Shown: positions 46,286-54,185 of the stretch, in pieces | Layout: each line of letters begins with the position of its first letter | Position numbering within the stretch: the first letter of the stretch is position 1 | From: Luteitalea pratensis | GTDB taxonomy: Bacteria > Acidobacteriota > Vicinamibacteria > Vicinamibacterales > Vicinamibacteraceae | Assembly (NCBI RefSeq): GCF_001618865.1 | Contig: NZ_CP015136.1 | Location: 3,817,001-3,881,000, forward strand | Direction: 5' to 3' | DNA: 64,000 nucleotides | Notes under the pieces: generated by a model | Databases searched by the model: none | What the model was told of the DNA's origin: nothing | What the model saw: only the letters and a program-made list of their open reading frames with translations | Program-made: the position numbers and the translations under genes

Positions 46286-46795
46286 CTAGTGGGGAAACGC
46301 CTGCATGAAGGCGGCAAGCGCGTGCGGGCTGCTGGCCCTGGCCGCGAAGAAGTAGCGGCCGCGGCTCCACGCCACGAATGCACCCAGCGCCACGTACGCA
46401 GGATCGCTGCGCAGGTCCTGCACGATCCGTGGCAGGTCCTGCTGCCGGTCCGTACGGCGCAACTCGTCGCGTTTCTCCCGCGCCGCCGTATCCACCGCGG
46501 CTCGTGCGTCGGCGGCGGTTGCCGGCAGGGTCGCGTCGACGATCACCACATCCGATCCGCGCTGGTACCTGACGTGGAGTGCCTCGTCGGCCGGCACACG
46601 CATGCCGTCCGGCAGTCGTCCTCGTTCGAATCCGCCCACGATGACTGGCAGGAGTTCCGCCACCTGGTCGCCGATCGGCATCCTCAGCGCCTCGAGATTG
46701 AACGGGGTCGGTCCCGTCCGCGCGAGAGCGGCGCGTGCGGCCAGCGCGTGGAGCGCGAGCGACAGGGCGGTGCGCCGTGTGATCGTGTTCGCCAT
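46286..46795 (-). CDS. Hypothetical Tat-exported protein
   Basis: The 169-residue product starts ANTITRRTALSLALHALAAR, a short twin-arginine-like signal, followed by a small alpha/beta domain (GDQVAELLPVIVGGFERGRL, VRYQRGSDVVIVDATLPATA, YVALGAFVAWSRGRYFFAA). No family recognised. It ends 72 bp from the convergent gene at 45146 and diverges from the GH16 gene. Confidence 0.65.
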   Translation of the reverse strand: MANTITRRTALSLALHALAARAALARTGPTPFNLEALRMPIGDQVAELLPVIVGGFERGRLPDGMRVPADEALHVRYQRGSDVVIVDATLPATAADARAAVDTAAREKRDELRRTDRQQDLPRIVQDLRSDPAYVALGAFVAWSRGRYFFAARASSPHALAAFMQAFPH

Positions 46796-46869
46796 GGTGT
46801 TGGCCGAGACTGCCGAGGCCGGCAGTACACTCCCATCTTGTGCAACGTTGGTCGCAGGCAGGGAGAACA

Positions 46870-47682
46870 GTGACGCGGGCGATTCGCCTCTCGGCCTGGT
46901 GTGGAGCGCTCGTGCTGACCTTGGCGCTTCACGGGGCGCAGCAGGCGCCCGAAGGGTTCCGGCTCGTCTGGCAGGACGAGTTCGATCATGACGGCCCGCC
47001 AGACCCGACCAGGTGGAACTACGACGTCGGCGGGCACGGCTGGGGCAACAAGGAGCCGCAGTTCTACACGCAGCGTCGCCCCGAAAACGCGCGGGTGGAA
47101 GGCGGACACCTCGTGATCGAGGCGAGGCACGAACCGTGGCAGGGGGCGCCGTACACGTCGGCGCGGCTGGTCACCAGGGGGAAGGGTGACTGGACGTATG
47201 GCCGCGTCGAGGTACGCGCGCAACTGCCGCGCGGTCGAGGCTCCTGGCCGGCCATCTGGATGCTGCCCACCACGACCGCGCCGATGCGATGGCCAGACGA
47301 TGGCGAGATCGACATCATGGAGCACGTGGGCTTCGACCACGGCGCCGTGCACGCGTCGGTGCACACGAAGGCCTATCACCACAGCATCGGCACCCAGAAG
47401 ACCGCGAAGGTCGCCATTCCGGATCTGGCCGAGGCCTTTCACGTCTACGCGCTCGACTGGGACCACGACCGCATCCGTATGTCGGTCGACGGTCGCGAGT
47501 ACTTCGCCTTCGCGCGTGAGTCCGGCGACACGCGTGTCTGGCCGTTCGACGGACCGTTCCACCTCCTGCTGAACGTGGCGGTCGGTGGAGCGTGGGGCGG
47601 CCAGCAGGGGATCGACGAGTCGTCGTTACCGTACCGGTTGCGGGTCGACTACGTCCGCGTGTACCAGCGCCTGGCCAAGTAG
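46870..47682 (+). CDS. Family 16 glycoside hydrolase
   Basis: The 270-residue enzyme has an N-terminal signal segment (LSAWCGALVLTLALHGAQ). The catalytic motif DGEIDIMEHVG holds the nucleophile and acid/base glutamates (ExDxxE). VWQDEFDHDGPPDPTRWNYD, GRVEVRAQLPRGRGSWPAIW and FHVYALDWDHDRIRMSVDG are typical of GH16 laminarinase-like enzymes cutting beta-1,3 or mixed-linkage glucans. The GTG at 46870 is preferred because AGGGAG lies just upstream. Confidence 0.93.
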   Translation: MTRAIRLSAWCGALVLTLALHGAQQAPEGFRLVWQDEFDHDGPPDPTRWNYDVGGHGWGNKEPQFYTQRRPENARVEGGHLVIEARHEPWQGAPYTSARLVTRGKGDWTYGRVEVRAQLPRGRGSWPAIWMLPTTTAPMRWPDDGEIDIMEHVGFDHGAVHASVHTKAYHHSIGTQKTAKVAIPDLAEAFHVYALDWDHDRIRMSVDGREYFAFARESGDTRVWPFDGPFHLLLNVAVGGAWGGQQGIDESSLPYRLRVDYVRVYQRLAK

Positions 47683-47958
47683 CGTCATACCCCTTGCAGC
47701 GTCGAGGTCGGCGCGATACCTTCAAACCATGGTTTCGACGCCTTCGCACCGCGTGCCGTCGATGCTGTTGCGGAGTGCCGCCCGGCACCGCGCCTGTCGC
47801 TGTTGTTGATCCTGCCTGCTCGCTTCATCTCAGCGTTGACCGCCGGTCGTGCCGGCGTTCCTGTTTGATTGACGTCCCCGGGTGCAACCCGGGGCTCGAT
47901 GCGCGATCGCCACCGGCCCGGCTTGCTGGTGCGTCATGGTCGCATCCGGATACGGAAC
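47683..47958. other. 276-bp spacer
   Basis: No gene or repeat is recognised. The frame of the next gene stays open from about 47869, but without a signal-like N terminus until 47959. Confidence 0.4.
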
Positions 47959-48894
47959 ATGCGTAGTTTCCTGCAGGGATTGATGATCTTCGCGGCCCTG
48001 GTCGCGAGCGCCGCCGCCGCGGCCGCGCAGACCGCCCCCATCGCTCCCACGACAGCCGAGGACTGGCGGCAGCAGTACGAGCGCGACCTGCGGGCCGAGT
48101 ACGGATGGCTCAGCGTCGCCGGGCTGACGTTCCTGCCCGAGGGCACGCACACCGTCGGCAGCGACCCCGCCAGCGCGGTCGTGCTTCCCGCCGGGCCCGC
48201 CCCGCAGCATGTCGGCCGCATCGTCGTCACCGACGAAGGCGTGACGCTGTATCTCGAGGCGGGCGTCCAAGCCCTCCTGAATGGCAAGCCGGCGCCGGCG
48301 GTGGTGGCGTTGAAGAAGGCCGAGCGGACCGCGCCCGGGCAGCCGGCGGCACAGCCGGACAAGATTCGCGTGGGTCGGGTGGAATTCCACCTGCACGAGA
48401 GCGGGGATCGGCTGGCGCTGCGTGTGCGCGATCCCGAGTCGCCCATCCGCATCGGCTTCCAGGGGCCGCGCTGGTTCCCCGTGTCGGAGAGCGCCCGGGT
48501 CGTGGCGACGTTGAAGCCGTTCGAGTCACCGCGGGTCGTGGACGTCAGGAACATCCTCGGCGACAACGAGCCGTATTCAGCGCCGGGCCAGCTCGAGTTC
48601 CCGTGGGAGGGCCGCACGGTGCGCGTGCTGGCGTTCACGACCACCAGGGGACGGCTGCAGGTGATCTTTCGTGATGCGAGCGTGGGGCGAGAGACGTATG
48701 GCACACGCTACGCGTACGCCGAACCGACCGGCGATGGCCGTTACGTACTCGACTTCAACAAGGCGTACAACCCGCCGTGCGCATACAACCCGTACACGAC
48801 CTGCCCGACGCCACCGGCGCAGAACATCCTGAAGGTGGCCATTCGCGCCGGCGAAAAGATCTACGACGGCCCTGCGAGCTCAGCGCACCGCTGA
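47959..48894 (+). CDS. DUF1684 secreted protein
   Basis: The 311-residue product has a signal peptide (SFLQGLMIFAALVASAAAAA) and the DUF1684 pattern. It includes YGWLSVAGLTFLPEGTHTVG, an FHA-like beta region, GPRWFPVSESARVVATLKPF, GYR-like TYGTRYAYAEPTGDGRYVLD and the signature DFNKAYNPPCAYNPYTTCPT followed by PPAQNILKVAIRAGEK. The family is widespread and uncharacterised. The ATG at 47959 places the signal peptide at the N terminus. Confidence 0.9.
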   Translation: MRSFLQGLMIFAALVASAAAAAAQTAPIAPTTAEDWRQQYERDLRAEYGWLSVAGLTFLPEGTHTVGSDPASAVVLPAGPAPQHVGRIVVTDEGVTLYLEAGVQALLNGKPAPAVVALKKAERTAPGQPAAQPDKIRVGRVEFHLHESGDRLALRVRDPESPIRIGFQGPRWFPVSESARVVATLKPFESPRVVDVRNILGDNEPYSAPGQLEFPWEGRTVRVLAFTTTRGRLQVIFRDASVGRETYGTRYAYAEPTGDGRYVLDFNKAYNPPCAYNPYTTCPTPPAQNILKVAIRAGEKIYDGPASSAHR

Positions 48895-48969
48895 GGCGCG
48901 AAGATGCCGCGAGGCCGCTGCACGCGTCCCGCAGCCGCCGTCATCCGGCCAAGCCGTCAATGGCCGCCA

Positions 48970-48995
48970 CGTAGCCGTCGACCTTCAGGTCGACG
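48970..48995. repeat. GTAGCC-GTCGACCTTCAGGTCGAC palindrome
   Basis: CGTAGCCGTCGACCTTCAGG then TCGAC: a perfect GTCGACCT/AGGTCGAC inverted repeat preceded by CGTAGCC, identical in core to the copy at 38779. It lies in the 125-bp spacer before the dehydrogenase gene, with ATAATG-like sequence 15 bp further on. Confidence 0.85.
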
Positions 48996-49019
48996 TGTGG
49001 TGCGCCATAATGCCGCTCC

Positions 49020-50051
49020 ATGCGTGCCTTTCGCGTCGACCGGCCCGGTCACGCGCGCCTCGTCGACGTCCCGGTGCCGACGCCAGGTCCTGGCGAGGTC
49101 CTCGTGCGGGTCGAGGCGGTGGGAATCTGCGGATCCGATCTGGAATTGATTCGTGGGACGCGCGATGCGGCGTTCTGCCGCTTCCCGGTGGTGCCCGGCC
49201 ACGAGTGGTCGGGCATCATCGCCGACAGTGCCCCTGCTGCTCCGCACTTGCATGTCGGCATGCGCGTCGTCGTCGAGGGGCATCATTTCTGCGGCGCGTG
49301 CGTACCCTGCCTGGCCGGCCGCACGCACCTGTGCACCCGGTACGATGAATACGGCTTCACGCGCGACGGCGGTTATCGGGAGTTCGTCGCCGCCCGCGTC
49401 GATCTCTGCCATCCCATCACGCACGTGACCTGCGAGCTCGGCGCCCTTGCCGAACCGACCGCCTGCGCCTTGCATGCCGTCGAGCGGAGCGCCGTGGACT
49501 CGAGCGACGTGGTCGTGGTCATCGGTGCCGGCCCTATCGGTTTGCTCGCCGCCGCGTGTGTCGCGGCGCGTGGTCCGTCACGTCTCGTTGTTGCCGATGT
49601 TCGCGACGCCACCTTCGGCGTGGCGCGCTCACTCGGCGCCAGCGACACCGTGTGCGCACCGGCGACGGCGCTGGCGCAGGCCATACGCGAGCGCGTTGCC
49701 GGAGGCGCCGACGTGGTCATCGAGGCGGCGGGCCATCCACTGGCGCAGGTGGCGGCGGCCGATGTGCTGGCGCGCGGCGGGCGCCTGACCATCCTCGGCA
49801 TCGCCGGCTCCGATCGCACGACGCCGTTCAACTTCGATCCGCTTGTCTTCCGCGACGCGCGTCTCGAGGCCGTGTTCGCCTACCCGTCCTCGGTGTTTGC
49901 GCGTGCCGTCCGCCTCATCGACGAGGGTTTCGTGGATCCGTCCCCGCTCATCACGCACCGCTTCGGTCTAACCGAGGCGGACCGCGCGCTTGCCCTGCTC
50001 GAGGCGCGTGGCGAACCCGTCATCAAGGTCCTACTCGATCCCCGAGCCTGA
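49020..50051 (+). CDS. Zinc-dependent medium-chain alcohol dehydrogenase
   Basis: The 343-residue enzyme of the sorbitol/threonine dehydrogenase type has the catalytic zinc residues in VGICGSDLELI and VPGHEWSG. The structural zinc Cys set is in FCGACVPCLAGRTHLC, and the Rossmann motif is VVVIGAGPIGLLAAACVAA. It oxidises a polyol or sugar-acid alcohol with NAD(P). Two further genes follow 4 bp and 2 bp apart: an unknown barrel-type protein and an enolase-superfamily dehydratase, indicating a catabolic operon for a sugar acid. Confidence 0.92.
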   Translation: MRAFRVDRPGHARLVDVPVPTPGPGEVLVRVEAVGICGSDLELIRGTRDAAFCRFPVVPGHEWSGIIADSAPAAPHLHVGMRVVVEGHHFCGACVPCLAGRTHLCTRYDEYGFTRDGGYREFVAARVDLCHPITHVTCELGALAEPTACALHAVERSAVDSSDVVVVIGAGPIGLLAAACVAARGPSRLVVADVRDATFGVARSLGASDTVCAPATALAQAIRERVAGGADVVIEAAGHPLAQVAAADVLARGGRLTILGIAGSDRTTPFNFDPLVFRDARLEAVFAYPSSVFARAVRLIDEGFVDPSPLITHRFGLTEADRALALLEARGEPVIKVLLDPRA

Positions 50052-50055
50052 ACAC

Positions 50056-51075
50056 ATGTCACTCCCGTTGTCACCTGCCGCCCGTCTGCTGGCCGCGCTC
50101 GACCTGCCCGTCGGCGACGCTCACGATCTGCCACCGTCGCCACATCGCTTCCCGGACGGTGCGCACTACCGGGTCGAGATTCCGAGCGTCGAGGGGCCGC
50201 GCGTGCTCGCCGCGGTGATCGAGGAGGCGCGGACGCGTGCCGTGCCGATCCATCGCGTCTCGCAGGGCTCGGGCATCATGCTCCTCACCGACAATGAGAT
50301 CGGCGAGATGTGCGGCATGTGTCGCGAGGCACGTATGGAGCTGTCGCTCTTCGTGGGGCCGCGTGCCGCGTGGGACACGGGGGCGTCGATCGTGTCGCCC
50401 GCGGGCCGCACGCTCGGCGCGCAGTTGCGCGGCCAGGATCAGGTGCGCTACGCCCTGGACGATGTGATCCGTGCCGTGGGGCTCGGCGTCCGCAGCGTGC
50501 TGATCGCCGACATGGGACTGCTGCGGATCCTCGACCTCGCCAGGCAGGCCGGGCACCTGCCGGCTGAACTGATCATCAAGATCAGCGTCCAGCTGGCAGC
50601 TGCCAATCCGCTCGCCGTCGCGATCCTCGCCGACGAGGGCGCCACGACGATCAACGTGCCGACCGATCTGTCGCTGGCCCACCTCGCAGCGATCCGACAG
50701 CACTGCGACATCCCGCTGGACGTGTATGTCGAGGTCCCGGACGGCTTTGGCGGGTTCGTGCGCCACTACGAGATTCCCGCCCTGATCGAGGCGGTTGCAC
50801 CGGTATACGTCAAGTTCGGCTTGCGCAATGCCCCCGACATTTACCCGTCGGGCCTCCACCTCGAGAACGTGGCGATCCTGATGGCCCGTGAGCGGGTACG
50901 CCGCGCCGAACTCGGCCTCGCACTGCTCCACCGCCACCTGAGTAAGGTAGGGCCGGCTGTCCCAGCCGGCCATGACCACGATGCTGCCTCAGCCGGCCCT
51001 CACGACGCCGCGACCCTCACCATGTCACCCGTTGGCGCGCCTGACGCCCCCGGCATCCCCGCGGAAACCCGCTGA
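50056..51075 (+). CDS. Conserved protein of the sugar-acid operon, probable TIM barrel
   Basis: The 339-residue protein has alternating strands and helices suggesting a TIM barrel: YRVEIPSVEGPRVLAAVIEE, VPIHRVSQGSGIMLLTDNEI, MELSLFVGPRAAW, SVLIADMGLLRILDLARQAG, IIKISVQLAAANPLAVAILA, INVPTDLSLAHLAAIRQHCD, LDVYVEVPDGFGGFVRHYEI. It is loosely reminiscent of U32-type proteins, but I do not assign a function. The last 40 or so residues, after GLALLHRHL, are encoded by a GGGCCGGCT palindromic repeat pair and look like a non-native tail. It is the middle gene of the operon. Confidence 0.7.
   Translation: MSLPLSPAARLLAALDLPVGDAHDLPPSPHRFPDGAHYRVEIPSVEGPRVLAAVIEEARTRAVPIHRVSQGSGIMLLTDNEIGEMCGMCREARMELSLFVGPRAAWDTGASIVSPAGRTLGAQLRGQDQVRYALDDVIRAVGLGVRSVLIADMGLLRILDLARQAGHLPAELIIKISVQLAAANPLAVAILADEGATTINVPTDLSLAHLAAIRQHCDIPLDVYVEVPDGFGGFVRHYEIPALIEAVAPVYVKFGLRNAPDIYPSGLHLENVAILMARERVRRAELGLALLHRHLSKVGPAVPAGHDHDAASAGPHDAATLTMSPVGAPDAPGIPAETR
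50943..51006. repeat. GGGCCGGCT palindromic element inside a coding region
   Basis: GGTAGGGCCGGCTGTCCCAG then CCGGCC, followed by a spacer and CAGCCGGCCCTCACG. The unit is the same as in intergenic spacers (31890, 43849) but here lies within the 3' end of the preceding gene and is translated as GPAVPAGHDHDAASAGPHD. Confidence 0.85.
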
Positions 51076-51077
51076 CT

Positions 51078-52232
51078 ATGCGTATCACCGAGATCGAGAC
51101 GTTTCTCGTCGGCACGGAATGGCGCAATTTCACCATCTGCCGCGTGCACACCGACACCGGACTGACCGGGCTCGGCGAGTCGCGGATCCCGAATCACCCG
51201 CACGCGCTCGAGGCGTACGCGCGGGCCGCGGCGCGGCACATCGTCGGGCGTGACCCTTTCGACATCGAGTCGCTCGTGATGCGCATGCGCCGCGACGACT
51301 ACTCGCGTGCCGGCGAGATCATGAGTTCGGGCATCGCACTGTTCGAGATGGCCTGCTGGGACATCGTCGGCAAGGCGCTCCAGCAGCCCGTGTATCGGCT
51401 ACTCGGCGGAAAGGTGCGTGACCGGATTCGCGCCTATGCCAATGGCTGGTACCGCGTCGAGCGCACGCCGGAGCAGTTCCACGCGGCAGCCAAGGCGGTG
51501 GTGTCGCGTGGGTACACGGCGCTGAAATTCGACCCCTTCGGTCCGGGCTACTACGAGATCGATCTCGCCGAGCGGCGTCGCGTCGTGGCGCTCGTCGAGG
51601 CGGTCCGGGATGCGATCGGGCCGGATGCCGAGATCCTGCTCGAGATGCACGGGCGGTTTTCGCCGGTGCAGGCGGTGCAGATCGTCAAGCTGCTTGCGCC
51701 CTACGGGCTGGGCTGGATCGAGGAGCCGGTGCCGCCGGAGAATCTCGCGGCGTTGCGCAGCGTCCGTGAGCAACTGCCGGGCATCACGATCGCGACCGGC
51801 GAGCGTATCCACGCGCGGCACGAGTACCGCGAGTTGTTCGAGTTGCGCGCGGCTGATGTCATCCAGTTCGATGTGACGCACATCGGCGGGTTGCTCGAGA
51901 GCAAGAAGCTCGCGGCGCAGGCCGACGTGCACTACGTGACGGTCGCGCCGCACAACGTCGGCGGCCAGATTTCCACGGCCGCCAACCTGCACCTGGCCGC
52001 GTGTACGACCAACTTCCGCGTGCAGGAGTACTTCAACGACTTCGCCGACCCGTGGGTGAAGGACATCGCGCCGGGCTGCCCGGACGTCGTCGACGGCTAC
52101 TTCGCCCTGCCGACGGCGCCGGGCCTCGGCGTCGAACTCGACGAGGCCGTCTGTGCCGCGCACCCGGTGGGCACGGCCCACTTCAACCTGTTCGCGGAGG
52201 GCTGGGAGAAGCGGGAGGGTTCCGGCCGCTGA
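51078..52232 (+). CDS. Mandelate racemase/muconate lactonizing family dehydratase
   Basis: The 384-residue enolase-superfamily enzyme has an N-terminal capping domain (MRITEIETFLVGTEWRNFTI). The barrel carries GYTALKFDPFGPG, EILLEMHGRFSP (first metal ligand, here Glu, with His two residues on), WIEEPVPPE (Glu), ATGERIHARHEYREL (Glu) and VAPHNVGGQISTAANLH (His). The pattern fits acid-sugar dehydratases related to galactonate and mannonate dehydratase. Substrate is not assigned. The ATG lies 2 bp after the stop codon of the gene before. Confidence 0.9.
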   Translation: MRITEIETFLVGTEWRNFTICRVHTDTGLTGLGESRIPNHPHALEAYARAAARHIVGRDPFDIESLVMRMRRDDYSRAGEIMSSGIALFEMACWDIVGKALQQPVYRLLGGKVRDRIRAYANGWYRVERTPEQFHAAAKAVVSRGYTALKFDPFGPGYYEIDLAERRRVVALVEAVRDAIGPDAEILLEMHGRFSPVQAVQIVKLLAPYGLGWIEEPVPPENLAALRSVREQLPGITIATGERIHARHEYRELFELRAADVIQFDVTHIGGLLESKKLAAQADVHYVTVAPHNVGGQISTAANLHLAACTTNFRVQEYFNDFADPWVKDIAPGCPDVVDGYFALPTAPGLGVELDEAVCAAHPVGTAHFNLFAEGWEKREGSGR

Positions 52233-52277
52233 CGGCGGCCACCCACGGATGGGCGAGGGAGGGCGGACGCAACCGTG

Positions 52278-52306
52278 TTGCGACCGCGGCAGGCTCACGC
52301 TATGCT
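52278..52306 (+). promoter_or_regulatory. Sigma-70-like promoter of the aromatic amino acid hydroxylase gene
   Basis: TTGCGA, a 17-bp spacer, then TATGCT. Transcription would start near 52313, about 54 bp before the ATG. Confidence 0.6.
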
Positions 52307-52325
52307 GCCATTGAGCTTCTGAAAA

Positions 52326-52342
52326 CATTAGCGACGCTAATG
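52326..52342. promoter_or_regulatory. Perfect 17-bp palindrome, probable operator
   Basis: CATTAGCG-A-CGCTAATG, a perfect inverted repeat just downstream of the predicted start of transcription and 24 bp before the hydroxylase ATG. The position suits a repressor binding site. Its regulator is not identified in the window. Confidence 0.65.
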
Positions 52343-52366
52343 TCGCGTTAGGACTGGTGCCCGCCC

Positions 52367-53269
52367 ATGAAACCACCCACCATCGTCGAGTACGGTGTCG
52401 AGATCGCGGCCGATCTGATGATCGCGCCGCCTGACGCAGAACATCTCGAACTCGAACCGGAGCATCCCGGGATTGGCGACGCCGACTACGTGCGGCGCCG
52501 GCACGAACTGTTCGACCTCTGCCGCCGACACCGCCTCGACCATCTGGGGCCGCCCCTCATTGCCTACACCGAAGAGGAGCAGCGGATCTGGCGCGACGTG
52601 AGCCCGAAACTGGACGCACTGCACCGCACCTACGCGAGCCGTATCTACCTCGATGCCAAGCGCGCCCTCGGCATCAGCGCCGCCGAGATCCCGCAGTTAC
52701 GCGATCTGAGCGCGAGGCTGGGGCAGGAAACGGGCATGCACCTGGTACCGGCCGAAGGGCCGATCCCGTATCGCACCTTCTACGGCTACATCGCCCAGCG
52801 GGGCTTTCCGGTGACGCAGTTCCTGCGGCACGGGTCGCACCCGGAGTTCACACCCGAGCCCGACATGATTCACGACTGCCTCGGTCACGTGCCGGCGCTC
52901 ATGAATCATGACTACGCGGCACTGCTCACGCGCATCGGCCAGGCGGCCATGGCAGCCACGAGCGGGGAACAGGTGCTCGCGCTCAAGCGCCTGAGCTGGT
53001 TCAGCATCGAGTTCGGGTTGATCCAGGAAGACAGCGTCACGAAGGTGTTCGGCGCCGGCATCCTGTCCTCGACAGGCGAGATTCCGTTCTCGCTGTCCGA
53101 CGACGTGGAGCGGAGGCGCTGGAAGACCGACGAAGTCATCGCCACCGACTACGACCCGTCACGGATGCAGGCAGTGCTGTTCGTGATCCCGTCGTTCGCG
53201 TTCCTGCGCTTCGAGGTGGAGCAACTGGTGCACAAGCTCGGACTCGAGTTGGCGCACGAGGCTCATTGA
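52367..53269 (+). CDS. Pterin-dependent aromatic amino acid hydroxylase (phenylalanine 4-monooxygenase type)
   Basis: The 300-residue non-heme iron enzyme has iron ligands in PDMIHDCLGHVPALMNHDYA (two His) and WFSIEFGLIQEDSV (Glu). The pterin-contacting region is RTFYGYIAQRGFPVTQFLRH, and FGAGILSSTGEIPFSLSDD is the later conserved loop. It converts phenylalanine to tyrosine with tetrahydropterin; a relative acting on tryptophan or tyrosine cannot be excluded. No pterin dehydratase (phhB) gene lies beside it. Confidence 0.93.
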   Translation: MKPPTIVEYGVEIAADLMIAPPDAEHLELEPEHPGIGDADYVRRRHELFDLCRRHRLDHLGPPLIAYTEEEQRIWRDVSPKLDALHRTYASRIYLDAKRALGISAAEIPQLRDLSARLGQETGMHLVPAEGPIPYRTFYGYIAQRGFPVTQFLRHGSHPEFTPEPDMIHDCLGHVPALMNHDYAALLTRIGQAAMAATSGEQVLALKRLSWFSIEFGLIQEDSVTKVFGAGILSSTGEIPFSLSDDVERRRWKTDEVIATDYDPSRMQAVLFVIPSFAFLRFEVEQLVHKLGLELAHEAH

Positions 53270-53399
53270 CGCTTAACGCCTAACGCTTAACACCTGCCTG
53301 GTCTCAAGTCTCAGGTCTCAAGTCTCAGGTCAGGTCTCGGGCCTGAACGTGAGGCTTGAGACCTGAACCCGGTACCCGGAACCCGGTACCCGGAACCCG
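53268..53399. repeat. Three heptad families in one convergent spacer
   Basis: The hydroxylase TGA begins TGACGCTTAACGCCTAACGC and TTAACACC. GTCTCAAGTCTCAGGTCTCA and AGTCTCAGGTCAGG follow, with an inverted copy GAGGCTTGAGACCTGAA. Then come GGTACCCGGAACCCGGTACC and CGGAACCCG, which on the minus strand directly follow the stop codon of the gene at 53405. Confidence 0.88.
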
Positions 53400-53404
53400 T
53401 TCTA

Positions 53405-54154
53405 TTACAGCCCGAAGGCGCCGTAGATCATCCAGGTCGCGGCCTTGTCCTTGAACGGCGCGACCAAGGTCTTGTTGGCGTCGGGGATCCCGACGCCGGG
53501 CGCGTCGGTCACGACGGGTGTCCCTGCGTTTCCCGTCGGGGCCTCGCCACTCCCTGAACTTGCCGCGGGCGAGGTGGCGCCGGCCACGGCCGTGCCGGCA
53601 TCCTTGACCATGTCCTGGAGCGCTTGCAGGTCGCCGCTCTTCACCTTGCCAGCCATCTCACGGAAGTCGATGCCCGTGACGGTCACCCCGGCCGCCTCGT
53701 AGAAACGGAACTTCACCCAGGCGTATTCGTCCAGCGAGAAGGCCTGGGCATTCAGGGCGTCGACCTGCGCGCGCTTGGCTTCGGCGATGACGCCGAAGAG
53801 GTCCCGGTACGCGCCGACCAGTTCGGTCAGGGCCACGCTCCCGGACTCCTTCCGCTCGTCGAGGGCCTTGTACTTGGCCTGCAGTTCGGTGGCGCGCGTG
53901 CCCATGCGCGCGTGCAGGCTCTCCTGCACCGCAACGAAGCGCCTGACCTGGGCTTCGGTGAGCGTGTCGTCGGCCGGCGCCGTGAAGGGTCGGGTGTTGG
54001 TGACCTTGGCGTCCAATTCCGCCACCTCACCGAGCTGGCTCATCGACGACACGAACGTCCGCGCGGGGCGGTACACGAAATAGTAGAAGCCGGCGCTTGC
54101 GGCAATGGCCGCGAGTACCAGGGCCAGGCCACACCCGATGACAAGCTTCTTCAC
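53405..54154 (-). CDS. Hypothetical membrane-anchored protein
   Basis: The 249-residue protein has an N-terminal anchor (LVIGCGLALVLAAIAASAGF). A helical domain follows, with DDTLTEAQVRRFVAVQESLH, ELQAKYKALDERKESGSVAL and LNAQAFSLDEYAWVKFRFYE. The tail is rich in Gly, Ala and Pro (TSPAASSGSGEAPTGNAGTP). No family recognised. The GTG at 54154 is chosen because AGGGAG lies upstream and the membrane anchor follows. It diverges from the DUF1080 gene by 31 bp. Confidence 0.7.
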   Translation of the reverse strand: MKKLVIGCGLALVLAAIAASAGFYYFVYRPARTFVSSMSQLGEVAELDAKVTNTRPFTAPADDTLTEAQVRRFVAVQESLHARMGTRATELQAKYKALDERKESGSVALTELVGAYRDLFGVIAEAKRAQVDALNAQAFSLDEYAWVKFRFYEAAGVTVTGIDFREMAGKVKSGDLQALQDMVKDAGTAVAGATSPAASSGSGEAPTGNAGTPVVTDAPGVGIPDANKTLVAPFKDKAATWMIYGAFGL

Positions 54155-54185
54155 TCGACGAACTCCCTGTAGGCTTGAGGCGATC

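Noticed and set aside
53268-53399. Possible CRISPR array
   Set aside because: Repeats are 7 bp, degenerate and directly adjacent, with no spacers of constant length and no cas genes in the window.
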